In this document: piece after piece, positions 48,929-57,171 of the stretch | Numbering within the stretch: position 1 is the first letter of the stretch | How the letters are laid out: each line of letters starts with the position of its first letter | NCBI RefSeq assembly: GCF_030408755.1 | Contig: NZ_CP047209.1 | Coordinates: 1,674,001-1,738,000, forward strand | Direction: 5' to 3' | Length of the DNA stretch: 64,000 nt | Source: Corynebacterium felinum | GTDB lineage: Bacteria; Actinomycetota; Actinomycetes; Mycobacteriales; Mycobacteriaceae | The notes under the pieces: model-generated | Told to the model about the DNA's origin: nothing | The model's input: only the letters and a program-made list of their open reading frames with translations | The model's database searches: none | Position numbers and translations under genes: made by a program

Positions 48929-49528
48929 TTATTTCTTGTTCCGCATGATGGTCATGACTGCCAGTGCGATGAGGGCACAAACCCCGATTGCTGCAGCCAC
49001 CCACAACCATACGCCTCCGAATCCGGCGGCGGTGATCCCATCTATCACTGGGTCACCTGTTTGGGCTGTTGTTTCCGCTGGGGTGTTTTTGGTTGTTGGC
49101 GTGGGTGTTTGCTGGGCTGAATCACTGATGAAGAAGTTAGTTTTTCCGCGGGTGGAGTGCCCGTCGGAGGAGGTGATTTGGAAACCGATGGTGTATTCGC
49201 CTGGTGGGAATTCGATGTTGTCTGGAACTTTGATGCTGATATTTCGACCTTCGACGGTGGGTTCACCACTGAAGAGGACATTTTTGTTGGCGTCACTGAC
49301 TGCCATGGTGTTGAACCCGTTTTTGGGTTCGCCTGAAAATTCCAGCACGAGTGTGTCTGGCATTGTTTCGAGGGTTTCGCCGTCGAAAGGTTTGCCACCT
49401 ACTACTGCATCGTGTGCCCAGGCGTGGTTGTGCTGGCTGGCAATGCTGAAGGTGGTTGCTCCTGCGAGGGTCAGCCCTGCTGCCAAGCTGGAAGCTGCGA
49501 GGCGCTGCTTGAGCGTTTTCCTTTGCAT
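48929..49528 (-). CDS. CopC-domain copper-binding membrane protein
   Basis: 199 residues from ATG 49528. The signal peptide ends near AWAHDAVVGG, and the mature N-terminal His (AHDAV) is the usual Cu(II) ligand of CopC. The domain holds LVLEFSGEPKNGFNTMAVS and PGEYTIGFQITSSDGHSTRG, the second with the conserved DGH ligands. A Thr/Pro-rich stalk and one C-terminal helix (WLWVAAAIGVCALIALAVM) anchor it outside the membrane. It leads the copC-PCuAC-DyP set. Confidence 0.9.
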   Translation of the reverse strand: MQRKTLKQRLAASSLAAGLTLAGATTFSIASQHNHAWAHDAVVGGKPFDGETLETMPDTLVLEFSGEPKNGFNTMAVSDANKNVLFSGEPTVEGRNISIKVPDNIEFPPGEYTIGFQITSSDGHSTRGKTNFFISDSAQQTPTPTTKNTPAETTAQTGDPVIDGITAAGFGGVWLWVAAAIGVCALIALAVMTIMRNKK

Positions 49529-50154
49529 GTGTTGCGCACACTCCCTTGTGGGTTTGTTTCGGTTTCCATAACGTCACGCGTACACCACAACAATTCATCG
49601 ACCAACCTTCTTGGTGGAGGGTCCATCGGTGATATCTTCGTGGCGCACGCGCTCGGTCACTATAGTAGTCGGTGCGGATTGCGGTTTAGTTCCCTAACTT
49701 TTTTCACAAAGGCCACTGAGTAACGTTTTACCTGTTTATCGCAATCTTTGGGTTTTTAATTGTGGTGCGTTTCTCAGCTTTTTGTCGTATTTTCGCACAC
49801 ACCCGTACAACTTTTGACACGAGATGATACGACGTTATTCCGCGCTGCTTACTCGCACTTGTTGTAGCCCCGGCTTATTATTGTCTGTTCATCTGCTGCG
49901 GTTTATCGCTTCCATGTCACAAATGTTTATATCGTACTGTCGAAGAATATCGCGCCCACTGTCGCGCCTCTTTCCCCGAACGTCGCGTTAGGCTCAACAA
50001 TCGTGCCGAACTGACGGCGCACCGTCTTCCCAGGTGACTGCAGCACTTGAGTGAACGAGTACTTGCTTGTTGCTTTTTAGCTTGTCCCCTAAGCCCTGCT
50101 TTTAAGCTTGTCCTTTAATCTTCAACCCAGTTTTGGCACAATAGTTGCGGGTAA
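49529..50154. other. Region between copC and the group II intron
   Basis: Probable copC promoter: TATAGT-like -10 (minus strand, 49659-49664), with TTTAGTTCCCTAACT at 49685-49699 upstream of it. The latter resembles half of a DtxR-type site, but weakly. A 49-codon stretch on the minus strand (stop at 49927) reads GDKLKSNKYSFTQVLQS and onward; I do not recognise it and it has no start. It follows the intron directly. Confidence 0.4.
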
Positions 50155-52086
50155 TCGAGTAGGGTGCCGGGTTTCCCGGCAGCCCTCTCACACCACCGTA
50201 CGTGAGGTTCATCGCATACGGCGGTTCCTTACACCAATACAGAGTATTGACTGTGCTTATAGTTCCAATACGCCACGGCTGATACGAGGTTCTGGTCATT
50301 CCAATACGCATTAGTAAGCGTGGTTGTAAGCACCCACGAGCCAGCGATACGCCAGTAGGACTTACTGGTATTAGCCCACTCATAGGCCTTTTGTTTATCC
50401 ACACCCAAGCGGCAGAGGTTCCGTATCCGCGTTCGGATACGTTTCCACTGCTTCCATACGCACATCCGCAGTCGACGACGAAGATGCTCATCCAGCCGGT
50501 TAAGAAACACCTTCGCATCCGCCAACGCGAAATAACCAAGCCATCCACGCAAATATTTGTTTAACCGGTCAATGCGATACTCCATCGACACCGACCACGA
50601 TCTTGCCGTAAGCTCTTTCACTCGGGCTAAAACCCTCACCTTCGTGGCCTTAGTAAGTCGAAACCGATACTGATCACCACGAACCAGATAGAACCCATAG
50701 CCTAAAAGCTCCGCCTTAATCGCATGACAAATAGTGGACTTCTCCTGATTAACCCGCAGCTTTAACTTCCCCTCCAGAAACTTCCCAGACTGGGCAAGCG
50801 CACGCTGCGCAGCACGCTTGGAACGAACAAAGACCCGAATATCATCAGCATAACGAACAAACTTCGTGCCCTTAGATGCAAGATAATGATCAAAATCATC
50901 CAACATGATATTGCTCAACAACGGCGATAACGGTGACCCCTGCGGAGTCCCTGCATCACTACACCGAACAACACCATCAGCCATAATCCCAGCGTTTAAA
51001 TACGCCCGAATAAGCTTCAACACGCGCTTATCGTCAACCTTACGAGCCACCCTCGACATCAACATGTCGTGATTAACCGTGTCGAAATACTTCGACAAAT
51101 CAACCTCAACAACCCACACATACCCCTCGTTAAGAAACCCACGTGCGGTCTTTAACGCCATATGTGCGCTACGTTGAGGCCTGAAACCAAAAGACACAGG
51201 CACAAACCCCACATCAAAGATAGGCGTAAGTACCTGCGCGATCGCCTGACAAATCACACGATCAACAACAGTCGGAACACCAAGCATACGCCAACCACCC
51301 GAAGGCTTTAGGATCATCACCTCACGAACCGGCAACGGCTTATACGTTCCCGCGTCAAGACGCTCACGAATGCCACTCCAGTGTTCGCGCAGATAAACGT
51401 CAATATCCTCAACACCTACCCCGTCCACACCAGCAGCACCCTTATTCGTCTTAACCCGCTCTAATGCAGTGCGGAGATTGCCACCTGAAAAGACTTGATT
51501 CCACAGATCAGCACCCGCACCAGTTGACACTTCCCCTACATCGGCAGACACACAACTAAGCACACCATGGCTATCGTCGGGATTCACCCTATCCTCCCCA
51601 TAATGCCCACACACACGTGGTTGGCAGCTTTCACCGTTATGCATAACTACAATCCAGGTTCCATACTCAACAATGTAAAGTTCAGTCCTTCCTCGCTCAC
51701 CCACCATAAGGGCTACCGCGGACCGCGGTGTCTCCCACGAGTACTATGACCTCGGCTGACTCCTACCACACCAACCCACAACAGGGCTTACCACACCTAC
51801 TTGGCACAGTCTGTGACAGGCCTCCCCGATTAAGAACATGCTCTTTCCTCCTACAACCGCCACATCTACGCACTAACCACTTCGATGGAACGGGCTTCGA
51901 CTTCTTCGGCAGCCTTACCCAGATCAGCGCGCCTTATATGTGATTCGTATACCTCGGTGCAGGATTTCGCTTGAAGCTTCCTCCCCACAACACCTCACGA
52001 TGCTGCAGTTGCCATCAGCTACATAGTTAAACCACCTTCACTATCAGGGACTCACACCCTTAAGAACATGCCCATGTCGGGCGAAC
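50155..52086 (-). mobile_element. Group II intron, probably class C-like
   Basis: The minus strand shows the typical 5' end near 52086 (GTTCGCCCGACATGGGCATG, compare the GTGYG start of the class). A long structured part follows, then the reverse-transcriptase gene, then the conserved domain V/VI block at the 3' end: ACCGCCGTATGCG, CACGTACGGTGGTGTGAGAG, GGGCTGCCGGGAAACCCGGC, and CCCTACTCGAT ending at ~50155. It starts four bases after a terminator hairpin. Insertion behind terminator stems and the missing endonuclease domain are traits of class C introns. The exact ends need a covariance search. Confidence 0.8.
50229..51707 (-). CDS. ltrA: Group II intron reverse transcriptase/maturase
   Basis: 492 residues. 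Reverse transcriptase blocks: NKGAAGVDGVGVEDID (block 1), PVREVMILKPSGGWRMLGVP, VVEVDLSKYFDTVNHDMLM (first Asp), GTPQGSPLSPLLSNIMLDDFD, and FVRYADDIRVFVRSKRAAQR with the YADD box. The maturase X domain follows (DRLNKYLRGWLGYFALADAK), and there is no HNH zinc-finger endonuclease. It would splice and reinsert the intron. The first ~65 residues are less typical, so the true start may be further in. Confidence 0.93.
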   Translation of the reverse strand: MVGERGRTELYIVEYGTWIVVMHNGESCQPRVCGHYGEDRVNPDDSHGVLSCVSADVGEVSTGAGADLWNQVFSGGNLRTALERVKTNKGAAGVDGVGVEDIDVYLREHWSGIRERLDAGTYKPLPVREVMILKPSGGWRMLGVPTVVDRVICQAIAQVLTPIFDVGFVPVSFGFRPQRSAHMALKTARGFLNEGYVWVVEVDLSKYFDTVNHDMLMSRVARKVDDKRVLKLIRAYLNAGIMADGVVRCSDAGTPQGSPLSPLLSNIMLDDFDHYLASKGTKFVRYADDIRVFVRSKRAAQRALAQSGKFLEGKLKLRVNQEKSTICHAIKAELLGYGFYLVRGDQYRFRLTKATKVRVLARVKELTARSWSVSMEYRIDRLNKYLRGWLGYFALADAKVFLNRLDEHLRRRLRMCVWKQWKRIRTRIRNLCRLGVDKQKAYEWANTSKSYWRIAGSWVLTTTLTNAYWNDQNLVSAVAYWNYKHSQYSVLV

Positions 52087-52090
52087 CGCG

Positions 52091-52124
52091 AAAAGCCTTT
52101 CCCTTTTTATCGGGAAAGGCTTTT
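52091..52124 (-). terminator. Terminator of the tRNA operon
   Basis: AAAAGCCTTTCCC (52091-52103) and GGGAAAGGCTTTT (52112-52124) are perfect arms. It follows the last tRNA-Gly and precedes the intron by four bases. Confidence 0.92.
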
Positions 52125-52130
52125 CTTCTG

Positions 52131-52203
52131 AGCGGATGACGAGACTCGAACTCGCGACCCTCACCTTGGCAAGGTGATGCGCTACCAACTGCGCTACATC
52201 CGC
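52131..52203 (-). tRNA. tRNA-Gly(GCC), last of the operon
   Basis: Cloverleaf on the minus strand starting GCGGATGTAGCGCAG, anticodon GCC in CCTTGCCAAGG, T loop GTTCGAGTCTC, and acceptor end CATCCGC-T. Identical in sequence to the copies at 52431 and 52642. Confidence 0.97.
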
Positions 52204-52236
52204 ATGTATTTTTTAAAGAGCTTATCATGCTCTGTG

Positions 52237-52308
52237 TGCGCGATACTGGGATTGAACCAGTGACCTCTTCCGTGTCAGGGAAGCGCTCTCCCGCTGAGCT
52301 AAACGCGC
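52237..52308 (-). tRNA. tRNA-Val(GAC), copy A
   Basis: Minus-strand cloverleaf starting GCGCGTTTAGCTCAG, anticodon GAC in CCCTGACACGG, and T arm GGTTCAATCCC. Acceptor GCGCGTT pairs with ATCGCGC with one mismatch. Confidence 0.95.
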
Positions 52309-52316
52309 TTTGGTGG

Positions 52317-52387
52317 AGGTGGAAACGGGAATCGAACCCGTGTGCACGGTTTTGCAGACCGTTGCCTCACCACTCGGCCATTCCACC
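52317..52387 (-). tRNA. tRNA-Cys(GCA)
   Basis: Minus-strand cloverleaf starting GGTGGAATGGCCGAG, anticodon GCA in GTCTGCAAAAC, and T arm GGTTCGATTCC. CCA at 52314-52316 is encoded or coincidental. Confidence 0.96.
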
Positions 52388-52430
52388 GTGGCATTCCTGC
52401 CCCTGTGAGTACCTCGTAAGAAAGTACCTG

Positions 52431-52503
52431 AGCGGATGACGAGACTCGAACTCGCGACCCTCACCTTGGCAAGGTGATGCGCTACCAACTGCGCTACATC
52501 CGC
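52431..52503 (-). tRNA. tRNA-Gly(GCC), copy B
   Basis: Same sequence as the copies at 52131 and 52642. With the Val copy at 52538 it repeats the Gly-Val order of the operon's other end, which looks like a tandem duplication. Confidence 0.97.
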
Positions 52504-52537
52504 ATGTATTTTTTTAAAGAGCTTACCATGCTCTGTG

Positions 52538-52609
52538 TGCGCGATACTGGGATTGAACCAGTGACCTCTTCCGTGTCAGGGAAGCGCTCTCCCGCTGAGC
52601 TAAACGCGC
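52538..52609 (-). tRNA. tRNA-Val(GAC), copy B
   Basis: Same sequence as copy A at 52237. The spacers before the Gly copies also match (CATGCTCTGTG, TTTTTTAAAGAGCTT-type), supporting duplication. Confidence 0.95.
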
Positions 52610-52641
52610 TTTCGGGCTAAACATTCACAAGTGAATGTTGG

Positions 52642-52714
52642 AGCGGATGACGAGACTCGAACTCGCGACCCTCACCTTGGCAAGGTGATGCGCTACCAAC
52701 TGCGCTACATCCGC
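52642..52714 (-). tRNA. tRNA-Gly(GCC), first of the operon
   Basis: Third identical Gly(GCC) gene; first after the promoter at 52782-52810. Confidence 0.97.
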
Positions 52715-52781
52715 ATTGCACCTTGAGCAACTTCAACTTCCTTCGTTCTGCTGGAAGCCGTTGTTTGCGGTGCGAGAAAGT

Positions 52782-52810
52782 ACTTTATTGCGTTCTCAGG
52801 GTTTTCGCAA
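52782..52810 (-). promoter_or_regulatory. Promoter of the tRNA operon
   Basis: On the minus strand, TTGCGA (52805-52810), a 17-base spacer and TAAAGT (52782-52787). Both boxes and the spacing fit a strong housekeeping promoter, with the first tRNA ~68 bases downstream. Confidence 0.8.
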
Positions 52811-53665
52811 ATCCCCAGTTCGGAGCATGTTTTAGGATCATTGTCCCCAGTGAGGAAAAACTACATCGCTGTAATTCGTGGGCTTTTGCCCCACTTTTGC
52901 CCCCATTTCAACGATTCCGCACCCGCTTTCCTAGTTTTTTTAATCTCCCCAGTCCCCCACGCCACCTGTCTTCCGCTTTCTTGCCGCGCCGTTACTCACC
53001 CTCCTGCTCCGCTTCCTGCACGCCACCTTTCTCGCCGATCCCCTTGCTGCCACTATCCCCATGCCCTAGCTCGCATGGCCGGTGCTTGATTGCGCGAGTC
53101 TTTGCACAATCACATCGCTTGTCCATTGGACCCGGCGCGCTTGCAAAAGTGCGGGTGTGTGGGTTTTGTGCGTGTCGACGTCGTCTCGGGTTTGCCTTCG
53201 GTATCTGCGTGCGTGTGCCGCGGCATTCAAATGGGGTGTGTTTCTATAAGGGCAGTTGTTGTGTTTGGCGATGTTTGGCTGCCTAATGTGGCTGGCGCGG
53301 GGATGGTCGCAAGGTATCAGTTGTTTATGTGGTGCGGTAGGCGTCAATTTATCGGAGGTGCGGCGAGCTGTTGTTTGGTGCGCCTTTTTAGCGAGTCTGC
53401 GCTTGGGTGTTGTTTTTTCTGCTTGTGTTTCGCTGGAGTTTTGTAGCGAGCTATGTGTTTGGGGGCGCTCGCGTCGAGGTTCGCGAGTAGCTAGGGAGCG
53501 TGGCTCAAGTAGTAAGTAGTGGCGGGTTCCCGATTGTTCGCAACGCAATGTCCCATATAACGCAGTGTCCCTACACGAGGACGGATGTCTTTGCCCTGTG
53601 GTTCATTTTGTGTTTTTCATTGCCTCATCATGATGTTTGTTCGATTGGGTGCTTGTTATTTCCTT

Positions 53666-53695
53666 AAGTCCAAGTACTTGAAGTCCAAGTACTTG
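53666..53695. repeat. Perfect 15-bp tandem repeat
   Basis: AAGTCCAAGTACTTG occurs twice end to end (53666-53680, 53681-53695). Each unit contains the palindrome CAAGTACTTG. Confidence 0.85.
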
Positions 53696-53995
53696 GGTTC
53701 CGCCTAGCGTGTTTACTTGGCGTCTATATCTGTATGTGCATCTGTATATGGCAAGGCTTGTGGAGCAGGTTGAGCGTGGGGTGAGGAATGCAGAGCATTT
53801 GTGCGCAGCTTCCCGCTTGGTCTGGATGAATGTGGGTTGAGGGTTTACTGGGTTTGCGATCATTGGCATTCAGCACCAATGGTGGGCGGGTTTTTGGGGA
53901 AAGATGGTGGCGGATGCGCGTTGCTCGTGTTGAGGTGAAGTGAGCTATCACTAGGGAATGTGGGTGCTGCCTGTGGATGCGTTTACATCCTTATT

Positions 53996-54050
53996 TACAG
54001 CCGTGTTGGTCTTCTCCCGTATGTACAGCGGTGTTGGTTGTCTCCCGTAT
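53996..54050. repeat. 27-bp direct repeat
   Basis: TACAGCCGTGTTGGTCTTCT then CCCGTAT at 53996-54022, repeated at 54024-54050 with three differences. One base separates the copies. Confidence 0.8.
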
Positions 54051-54064
54051 TATCATCGACCGCA

Positions 54065-54102
54065 CATAGCTGAGGTGGCACTCGCTTGTTCATAGCTGAG
54101 GT
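54065..54102. repeat. 12-bp direct repeat
   Basis: CATAGCTGAGGT occurs at 54065-54076 and 54091-54102. It is next to the 27-bp repeat and may be part of the same decayed element. Confidence 0.75.
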
Positions 54103-54278
54103 TGTAATCGGATTATTCCGATCGTGCCTTGACTTCGCTTAATAAAATCGTGCCCTACTCCCCCATGGAAACGTGCATGAACTGGTCTTTTTATGGATTC
54201 CATGTGTGTAATTATGCGAACGGGGGAAGTTCGTGTTAAATTTTGTGCCGAAGCAACAACAGCTTGTTAGTGCTTTAT

Positions 54279-54350
54279 GGTCCTATGGCTCAGTGGAAGA
54301 GCGTTCCGTTCACACCGGAAAGGTCGCTGGTTCGATCCCAGCTAGGACCA
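54279..54350 (+). tRNA. tRNA-Val(CAC)
   Basis: Plus-strand cloverleaf starting GGTCCTATGGCTCAG, anticodon CAC in GTTCACACCGG, T arm GGTTCGATCCC, and acceptor end TAGGACC-A. A longer open frame starting at 54233 runs across it and is not a protein. Confidence 0.97.
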
Positions 54351-54356
54351 CAATTA

Positions 54357-54384
54357 CCCAGAAGATTTTTCTTCTGGGTTTTTT
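54357..54384 (+). terminator. Terminator of tRNA-Val(CAC)
   Basis: CCCAGAAGA pairs with TCTTCTGGG, followed by six T. Confidence 0.92.
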
Positions 54385-54481
54385 ACATTTACCACCAGAG
54401 ATTCCAAAATCCGACGAGAGGACTTCTCGCAGGGTTTTCGATTCTGTATTTATGTGGCCGTTCTTGGGGGAAACAAACCGC

Positions 54482-54487
54482 TACACT
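54482..54487 (+). promoter_or_regulatory. -10 element of the ribD-like gene, leaderless start
   Basis: TACACT ends six bases before the ATG at 54494, the classical spacing of leaderless actinobacterial mRNAs. TTGGGG further up could be a weak -35. Confidence 0.6.
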
Positions 54488-54493
54488 AGCCCC

Positions 54494-55267
54494 ATGAGCT
54501 CCCTGCCAGAACACTTGCCTATTTGTTTGCCCGCCCACTGCGAACCTACTGATAGCCAGCGTGAGTTTCTTCTTAACACACAGGACTCCACGCATGGGGT
54601 GCGGGCGTGTGCAATTATGAGCCTGGATGGCTCGAGCACAAGTAACGGCACCAGTGGCGCACTTGGCAACACCGTTGACCAATCTATTCTTCATGGTTTG
54701 CGCGCGTGGGCTGACGTCATCTTCGTCGGGGCGCAGACGATCCGTAGCGAAAACTATAAAGGCGCAGTTCTCGATGAACGCACGCAGCTTAGGCGTAAGC
54801 GCTTAAACCAAGCCGCCGTCCCACCTATTGCCACGCTGAGCAACAGCTTGAACTTTGACACACACTCCCCTTTCATTCACGCCGCTGCGCCACCACTTAT
54901 CTTCACAAACCCCCACCAAACCAGTATCGAGCACTCAACGTGGCGACGGCGTCGACACGCACTCAACGAACACGGCGTGACCATTATCGACATCCCCAAC
55001 CTCACACCGCAGGCCTGCATAAAAGAACTCAAACGCCGCGGCTACCCTCGCATCACGGTCGAAGGCGGGCCCACAACACTCGCAGACATCTTGCACCACA
55101 ACCTCATCGACACCCTCCACTTAAGCATCAGCCCGCGCATCCAACAGCCCACCACACACCCACTTTTTCCCGCAACCACCTCATACACCCACCACCTCCA
55201 ACTCGAAGCCACAGCCACAAGCGACGACGGTCTGCTCTTCCTCCGCTACCAACGCCGAACACGATAA
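54494..55267 (+). CDS. RibD C-terminal-domain reductase (RibD/DHFR-like)
   Basis: 257 residues from ATG 54494. The RibD_C (dihydrofolate-reductase-like) domain has CAIMSLDGSSTSNGTSGALG, ADVIFVGAQTIRSENYKGA and ITVEGGPTTLADIL, which bind NADPH and the pyrimidine substrate. There is no N-terminal deaminase domain, so it is a single-domain member like mycobacterial Rv2671. That protein has been linked to flavin and folate metabolism. The early start at 54233 is rejected because it crosses a tRNA gene. Confidence 0.87.
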   Translation: MSSLPEHLPICLPAHCEPTDSQREFLLNTQDSTHGVRACAIMSLDGSSTSNGTSGALGNTVDQSILHGLRAWADVIFVGAQTIRSENYKGAVLDERTQLRRKRLNQAAVPPIATLSNSLNFDTHSPFIHAAAPPLIFTNPHQTSIEHSTWRRRRHALNEHGVTIIDIPNLTPQACIKELKRRGYPRITVEGGPTTLADILHHNLIDTLHLSISPRIQQPTTHPLFPATTSYTHHLQLEATATSDDGLLFLRYQRRTR

Positions 55268-55318
55268 AGTAGACACTCAGAAGAAAAAAACCACACAAGG
55301 AAGACCAAGCCCAGCCCC

Positions 55319-56575
55319 GTGACACCCACACTCACCCACCGCCTCCAGCACATATGGACCAGCCCGCACAACGCCCCCACAGCGCCCGACACACCCCAGC
55401 GCACCCGCATAGATGCGCTCGCAACAATCGCGCTGTGGCCGATCGCGATTCTCACCATCGTGCACCGCGTGTTCTTCCTCGCCGCCAACGGCTCCATTAC
55501 CGACGACTACACGACTGTCTACCAAGCACTCCGCCGCCACATCGACGGCATCGACGTTTACAGCGAAACCTACTACTATGTCGACCCCCACTACCTTTAC
55601 AACCCCGGTGCCACCTTGTTGCTGTCACCACTGGCGTATTTCGACAACATCACCGTTGCACGAATGATCTTCATCATCGTCAACGCACTCGCCATTATCG
55701 CAGGACTAGCACTACTTACGAGACTGTTTCACTACAGCTTGAAATCCGCTATCTTTCCCGTTGCGCTAACGATTGCATTCCTCACCGAAGCAGTCCAGAG
55801 CACCCTTATTTTCGCCAACATCAACGGCATCCTCTTTCTAGCACTCACCTGCTACATCTGGGCGCTTCACCGCAAGAAAAGCATCACCGCCGTAATCATC
55901 ATTGGGCTTGCGATTCTCATTAAACCCATCTTCCTGCCACTACTGTTCTTGCCCTTTATCCGAGGCCAAATCAGCACTATCATCCTCGGTATCGGCGTAC
56001 CTGCAGCCTTTAATCTCCTCGGATGGTTTCTCGTACCAGGGGCAAACAACTACATCCACCGCACAATCCCCTACCTCAAAGAAGTTCGCAACTACGCCAA
56101 CGCCTCCATGCGCGGATTCTCCACCTACTTTTCCATCCCCAGCATCGTTGAAACCGGGCTTTTCATCCTCTTTGCCCTCACCATCATCGTCGGTATTATC
56201 TTCCTTCTGCGCATCCGCAATGCCGACCCCCTCGTATGGATGATCACCACTACCTCCCTGCTACTGACTGGAGTCTTCTTCCTGTCTGCCCTCGGGCAAA
56301 TGTACTACTCCATCCTCCTGTTCCCCCTCCTGTTTACCGTCCTGCGCTCACGCTCAGTCATGCACAGCGCAGCTGGGTGGTTGGGCGCATTTTTTAGCCT
56401 CACCCCCTTCGACTTCACCCTCGTCAACTACCCCAACTTGGGCCGATGGCTTAACGTATTCCAAGCCACCACTGGCTGGGCTATTCTCATCATTGCCATC
56501 AGCGCCACCGCCATACTGTGGTGGTGGGAAGATAAAGCACACCGTGGGAATAAAAACAGATCCACCCAGGGTTGA
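55319..56575 (+). CDS. aftC: GT87-type arabinosyl/mannosyltransferase, AftC-like
   Basis: 418 residues from GTG 55319, with AAGGAAG 15 bases upstream. About eleven membrane helices. The first outer loop has GSITDDYTTVYQALRRH and SETYYYVDPHYLYNPG, with the acidic pair and aromatic cluster found in GT-C enzymes using decaprenyl-phospho-arabinose. Position between ribD-like and msrB matches mycobacterial Rv2673 (AftC), which makes alpha-1,3 branches in arabinan. The linkage made here is an inference. Confidence 0.75.
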   Translation: MTPTLTHRLQHIWTSPHNAPTAPDTPQRTRIDALATIALWPIAILTIVHRVFFLAANGSITDDYTTVYQALRRHIDGIDVYSETYYYVDPHYLYNPGATLLLSPLAYFDNITVARMIFIIVNALAIIAGLALLTRLFHYSLKSAIFPVALTIAFLTEAVQSTLIFANINGILFLALTCYIWALHRKKSITAVIIIGLAILIKPIFLPLLFLPFIRGQISTIILGIGVPAAFNLLGWFLVPGANNYIHRTIPYLKEVRNYANASMRGFSTYFSIPSIVETGLFILFALTIIVGIIFLLRIRNADPLVWMITTTSLLLTGVFFLSALGQMYYSILLFPLLFTVLRSRSVMHSAAGWLGAFFSLTPFDFTLVNYPNLGRWLNVFQATTGWAILIIAISATAILWWWEDKAHRGNKNRSTQG

Positions 56576-56673
56576 ATGAAACAACCACCACGACCTAGGT
56601 TTTTCACCTCTATCCTCAAAACCCAGCAAGTGGGCAAACCCAATCCAATCCACCCACGAATACAGGAGAAAAC

Positions 56674-57102
56674 ATGACCGACTTCAAGCTCATCACCGAC
56701 GCGCAGTGGCGTGAGCGCCTCAACGACGAGGAATACCGCGTACTACGCCAAGCAGGCACCGAAGCACCACATATCGGCGAGTACACCAACACCACCACCG
56801 AGGGTGTCTATTCCTGCAAAGCATGCAACACCGAGCTTTTCCGCTCCAGTGAAAAATTTCAATCCCACTGTGGTTGGCCCTCCTTCTTCTCGCCCCTTGC
56901 CGGCGACAAGATCATCGAGCGCCAAGATCTTAGCCATGGCATGGTCCGCACCGAAGTGTTATGCGCCACATGTGAATCCCACCTTGGCCACGTCTTCTCC
57001 GGCGAAGGCTACGATACCCCCACAAACCTGCGTTACTGCATTAACTCCATCTGCCTTAGCCTTGAGGAAAAGCCTATCGAAACAGCAACCGACGACAACT
57101 AA
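56674..57102 (+). CDS. msrB: Peptide-methionine (R)-S-oxide reductase
   Basis: 142 residues. The zinc Cys pairs are in YSCKACNTELFRS and CATCESHLGHVFSGE, and the catalytic Cys is in NLRYCINSICLSL. It repairs oxidised methionine in proteins with thioredoxin. Good ribosome site (AGGAG) seven bases before the ATG. It follows the AftC-like gene by 98 bases. Confidence 0.96.
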   Translation: MTDFKLITDAQWRERLNDEEYRVLRQAGTEAPHIGEYTNTTTEGVYSCKACNTELFRSSEKFQSHCGWPSFFSPLAGDKIIERQDLSHGMVRTEVLCATCESHLGHVFSGEGYDTPTNLRYCINSICLSLEEKPIETATDDN

Positions 57103-57110
57103 TAACAAAT

Positions 57111-57161
57111 AAAAACTACGGTTACTTTCTCCATACAGCGGGAAAGTAACCGTAGTTTTTT
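57111..57161. terminator. Bidirectional terminator between msrB and hemQ
   Basis: AAAAACTACGGTTACTTTC and GAAAGTAACCGTAGTTTTTT are long perfect arms, with A and T runs at both sides. The two genes converge on it. Confidence 0.95.
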
Positions 57162-57171
57162 GTGTAAATAC

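Larger units (their letters stand above)
52811..54278. other. 1.4-kb stretch without a convincing gene
   Basis: Open frames of 118-187 codons on both strands overlap one another and have no ribosome sites or recognisable motifs. The region holds three short repeat sets (listed separately) and one half of a 24-base motif also found at 58143. It lies between the tRNA operon and a lone tRNA-Val, a typical place for integration and decay. Confidence 0.5.

Noticed and set aside
52723..53548. Open frames of 118-187 codons on both strands
   Set aside because: They overlap each other, have no ribosome sites or motifs, and contain repetitive Cys/Ser/Pro-rich translations typical of non-coding DNA.
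54233..54493. Upstream part of the open frame that contains the ribD-like gene
   Set aside because: It crosses the tRNA-Val gene and its terminator; the ATG at 54494 with a leaderless -10 is a better start.
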